Origin: a bacterium
GTDB taxonomy: Bacteria; Desulfobacterota; Binatia; UBA12015
NCBI GenBank assembly: GCA_018970825.1
Contig: JAGWVP010000196.1
Span: forward strand, 1-6,340
Length of the DNA stretch: 6,340 nucleotides
Reading direction: 5' to 3'
Shown here: piece after piece, positions 6,084-6,340 of the stretch
Layout: each line of letters opens with the position of its first letter
Position numbering within the stretch: the stretch's first letter is position 1
Translations under genes and position numbers: made by a program
The notes under the pieces: generated by a model
Told to the model about the DNA's origin: nothing
Seen by the model: only the letters and a program-made list of their open reading frames with translations
The model's database searches: none

Positions 6084-6278
6084 TCATCCGCCGCTCACGA
6101 CCGCGCGGAGTTCGATCTCGTCGGTCGACGAGAGGGCTGCGTCCTCGGTGAGCAGCCGGTCGCCGCGGATGACGAGGACCGTGCCGGGCAGGATGCCGAG
6201 ACGGCCGAGCAGGTCCCCGACGCGTCGCACGTCGTCGACCTCGAGATCCTTGCCCTGGGGATTCAGGCGGACGCGCAC
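6084..6278 (-). CDS. ttuB: Ubiquitin-like sulfur carrier protein TtuB/ThiS/MoaD family
   Basis: This 64-residue beta-grasp sulfur carrier is read as the donor for tRNA thiolation by TtuA. It begins with the strand RVRLNP, and residues 34-49 read VLVIRGDRLLTEDAAL. It ends in ELRAVVSGG, with the bare C-terminal Gly-Gly that an E1-like enzyme adenylates and converts to thiocarboxylate. The SGG ending, the short length and the position 34 bases before ttuA favour TtuB over ThiS or MoaD; no thi or moa gene is nearby. In Thermus, TtuB can also be conjugated to proteins. The GTG at 6278-6276 is the first possible start, because an in-frame TAG lies four codons upstream. No Shine-Dalgarno is visible before it. 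The E1-like activating enzyme (TtuC) and a cysteine desulfurase are not in the window. Confidence 0.9.
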   Translation of the reverse strand: MRVRLNPQGKDLEVDDVRRVGDLLGRLGILPGTVLVIRGDRLLTEDAALSSTDEIELRAVVSGG

Positions 6279-6340
6279 TGCGCGGCGCTACCAGACCCCG
6301 GCCGGAGCCGCCAACGAGGTCACCTTGCGTTCGAGGGCTT
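6279..6340. other. Right edge, upstream of ttuB; nothing assignable
   Basis: These 62 bases should hold the ttuB promoter or the end of an upstream gene. A minus-strand TGA (6322-6320) could close an upstream gene, but six codons are too few to judge. No promoter, tRNA or Shine-Dalgarno is recognisable. Confidence 0.3.

Noticed and set aside
6318..6340. GTTCGAG near the right edge as a tRNA T-loop
   Set aside because: The flanking bases do not form a five-pair T-stem, the loop lacks the expected pyrimidine at position 60, and no acceptor or anticodon arm is visible.

Overview
This is a compact, very GC-rich stretch of bacterial chromosome. It carries seven protein-coding genes, almost no non-coding space, and no visible mobile elements, CRISPR arrays or RNA genes. 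The gene families point to a Gram-negative-type bacterium: an exported DegP/HtrA-type protease with a signal peptide, a bacterial LonA protease and an ErpA-like Fe-S carrier. The GC content, the frequent GTG starts (four of seven genes) and the Gly/Pro/Met-rich HtrA linker suggest a deltaproteobacterial or myxobacterial-like lineage, or an uncultured relative. That placement is inference and no marker gene in the window settles it.

Layout. On the left, the 5' part of an HtrA-type serine protease gene runs leftwards off the window (1-415, minus). A 181-bp divergent intergenic region separates it from a rightward pair: an ErpA/IscA-family Fe-S carrier (597-977) and a phosphoglycolate-phosphatase-like HAD hydrolase that begins at the carrier's stop codon (about 974-1675). 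The hydrolase converges on lon, with a 52-bp gap holding a GC-rich hairpin. The rest of the window is a leftward gene string on the minus strand, in transcription order ttuB (6278-6084), ttuA (6049-5099), trmI (5102-4275) and lon (4196-1728).

How the genes fit together. ttuB, ttuA and trmI form a coherent tRNA T-loop modification module. TtuB is a ubiquitin-like sulfur carrier ending in Gly-Gly. TtuA is the PP-loop, Fe-S and zinc-finger sulfurtransferase that thiolates position 54. TrmI is the m1A58 methyltransferase. ttuA and trmI overlap by GTGA, and ttuB ends 34 bases before ttuA. In Thermus these activities stabilise tRNA at high temperature, and m1A58 promotes thiolation at 54. lon follows trmI after 78 bases with its own strong Shine-Dalgarno sequence and possibly its own promoter. 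The two points most worth checking are the T-loop module, including a ubiquitin-like modifier encoded in line with an AAA+ protease, and the HAD phosphatase, which has no ATG, GTG or TTG start anywhere near its conserved N-terminus.
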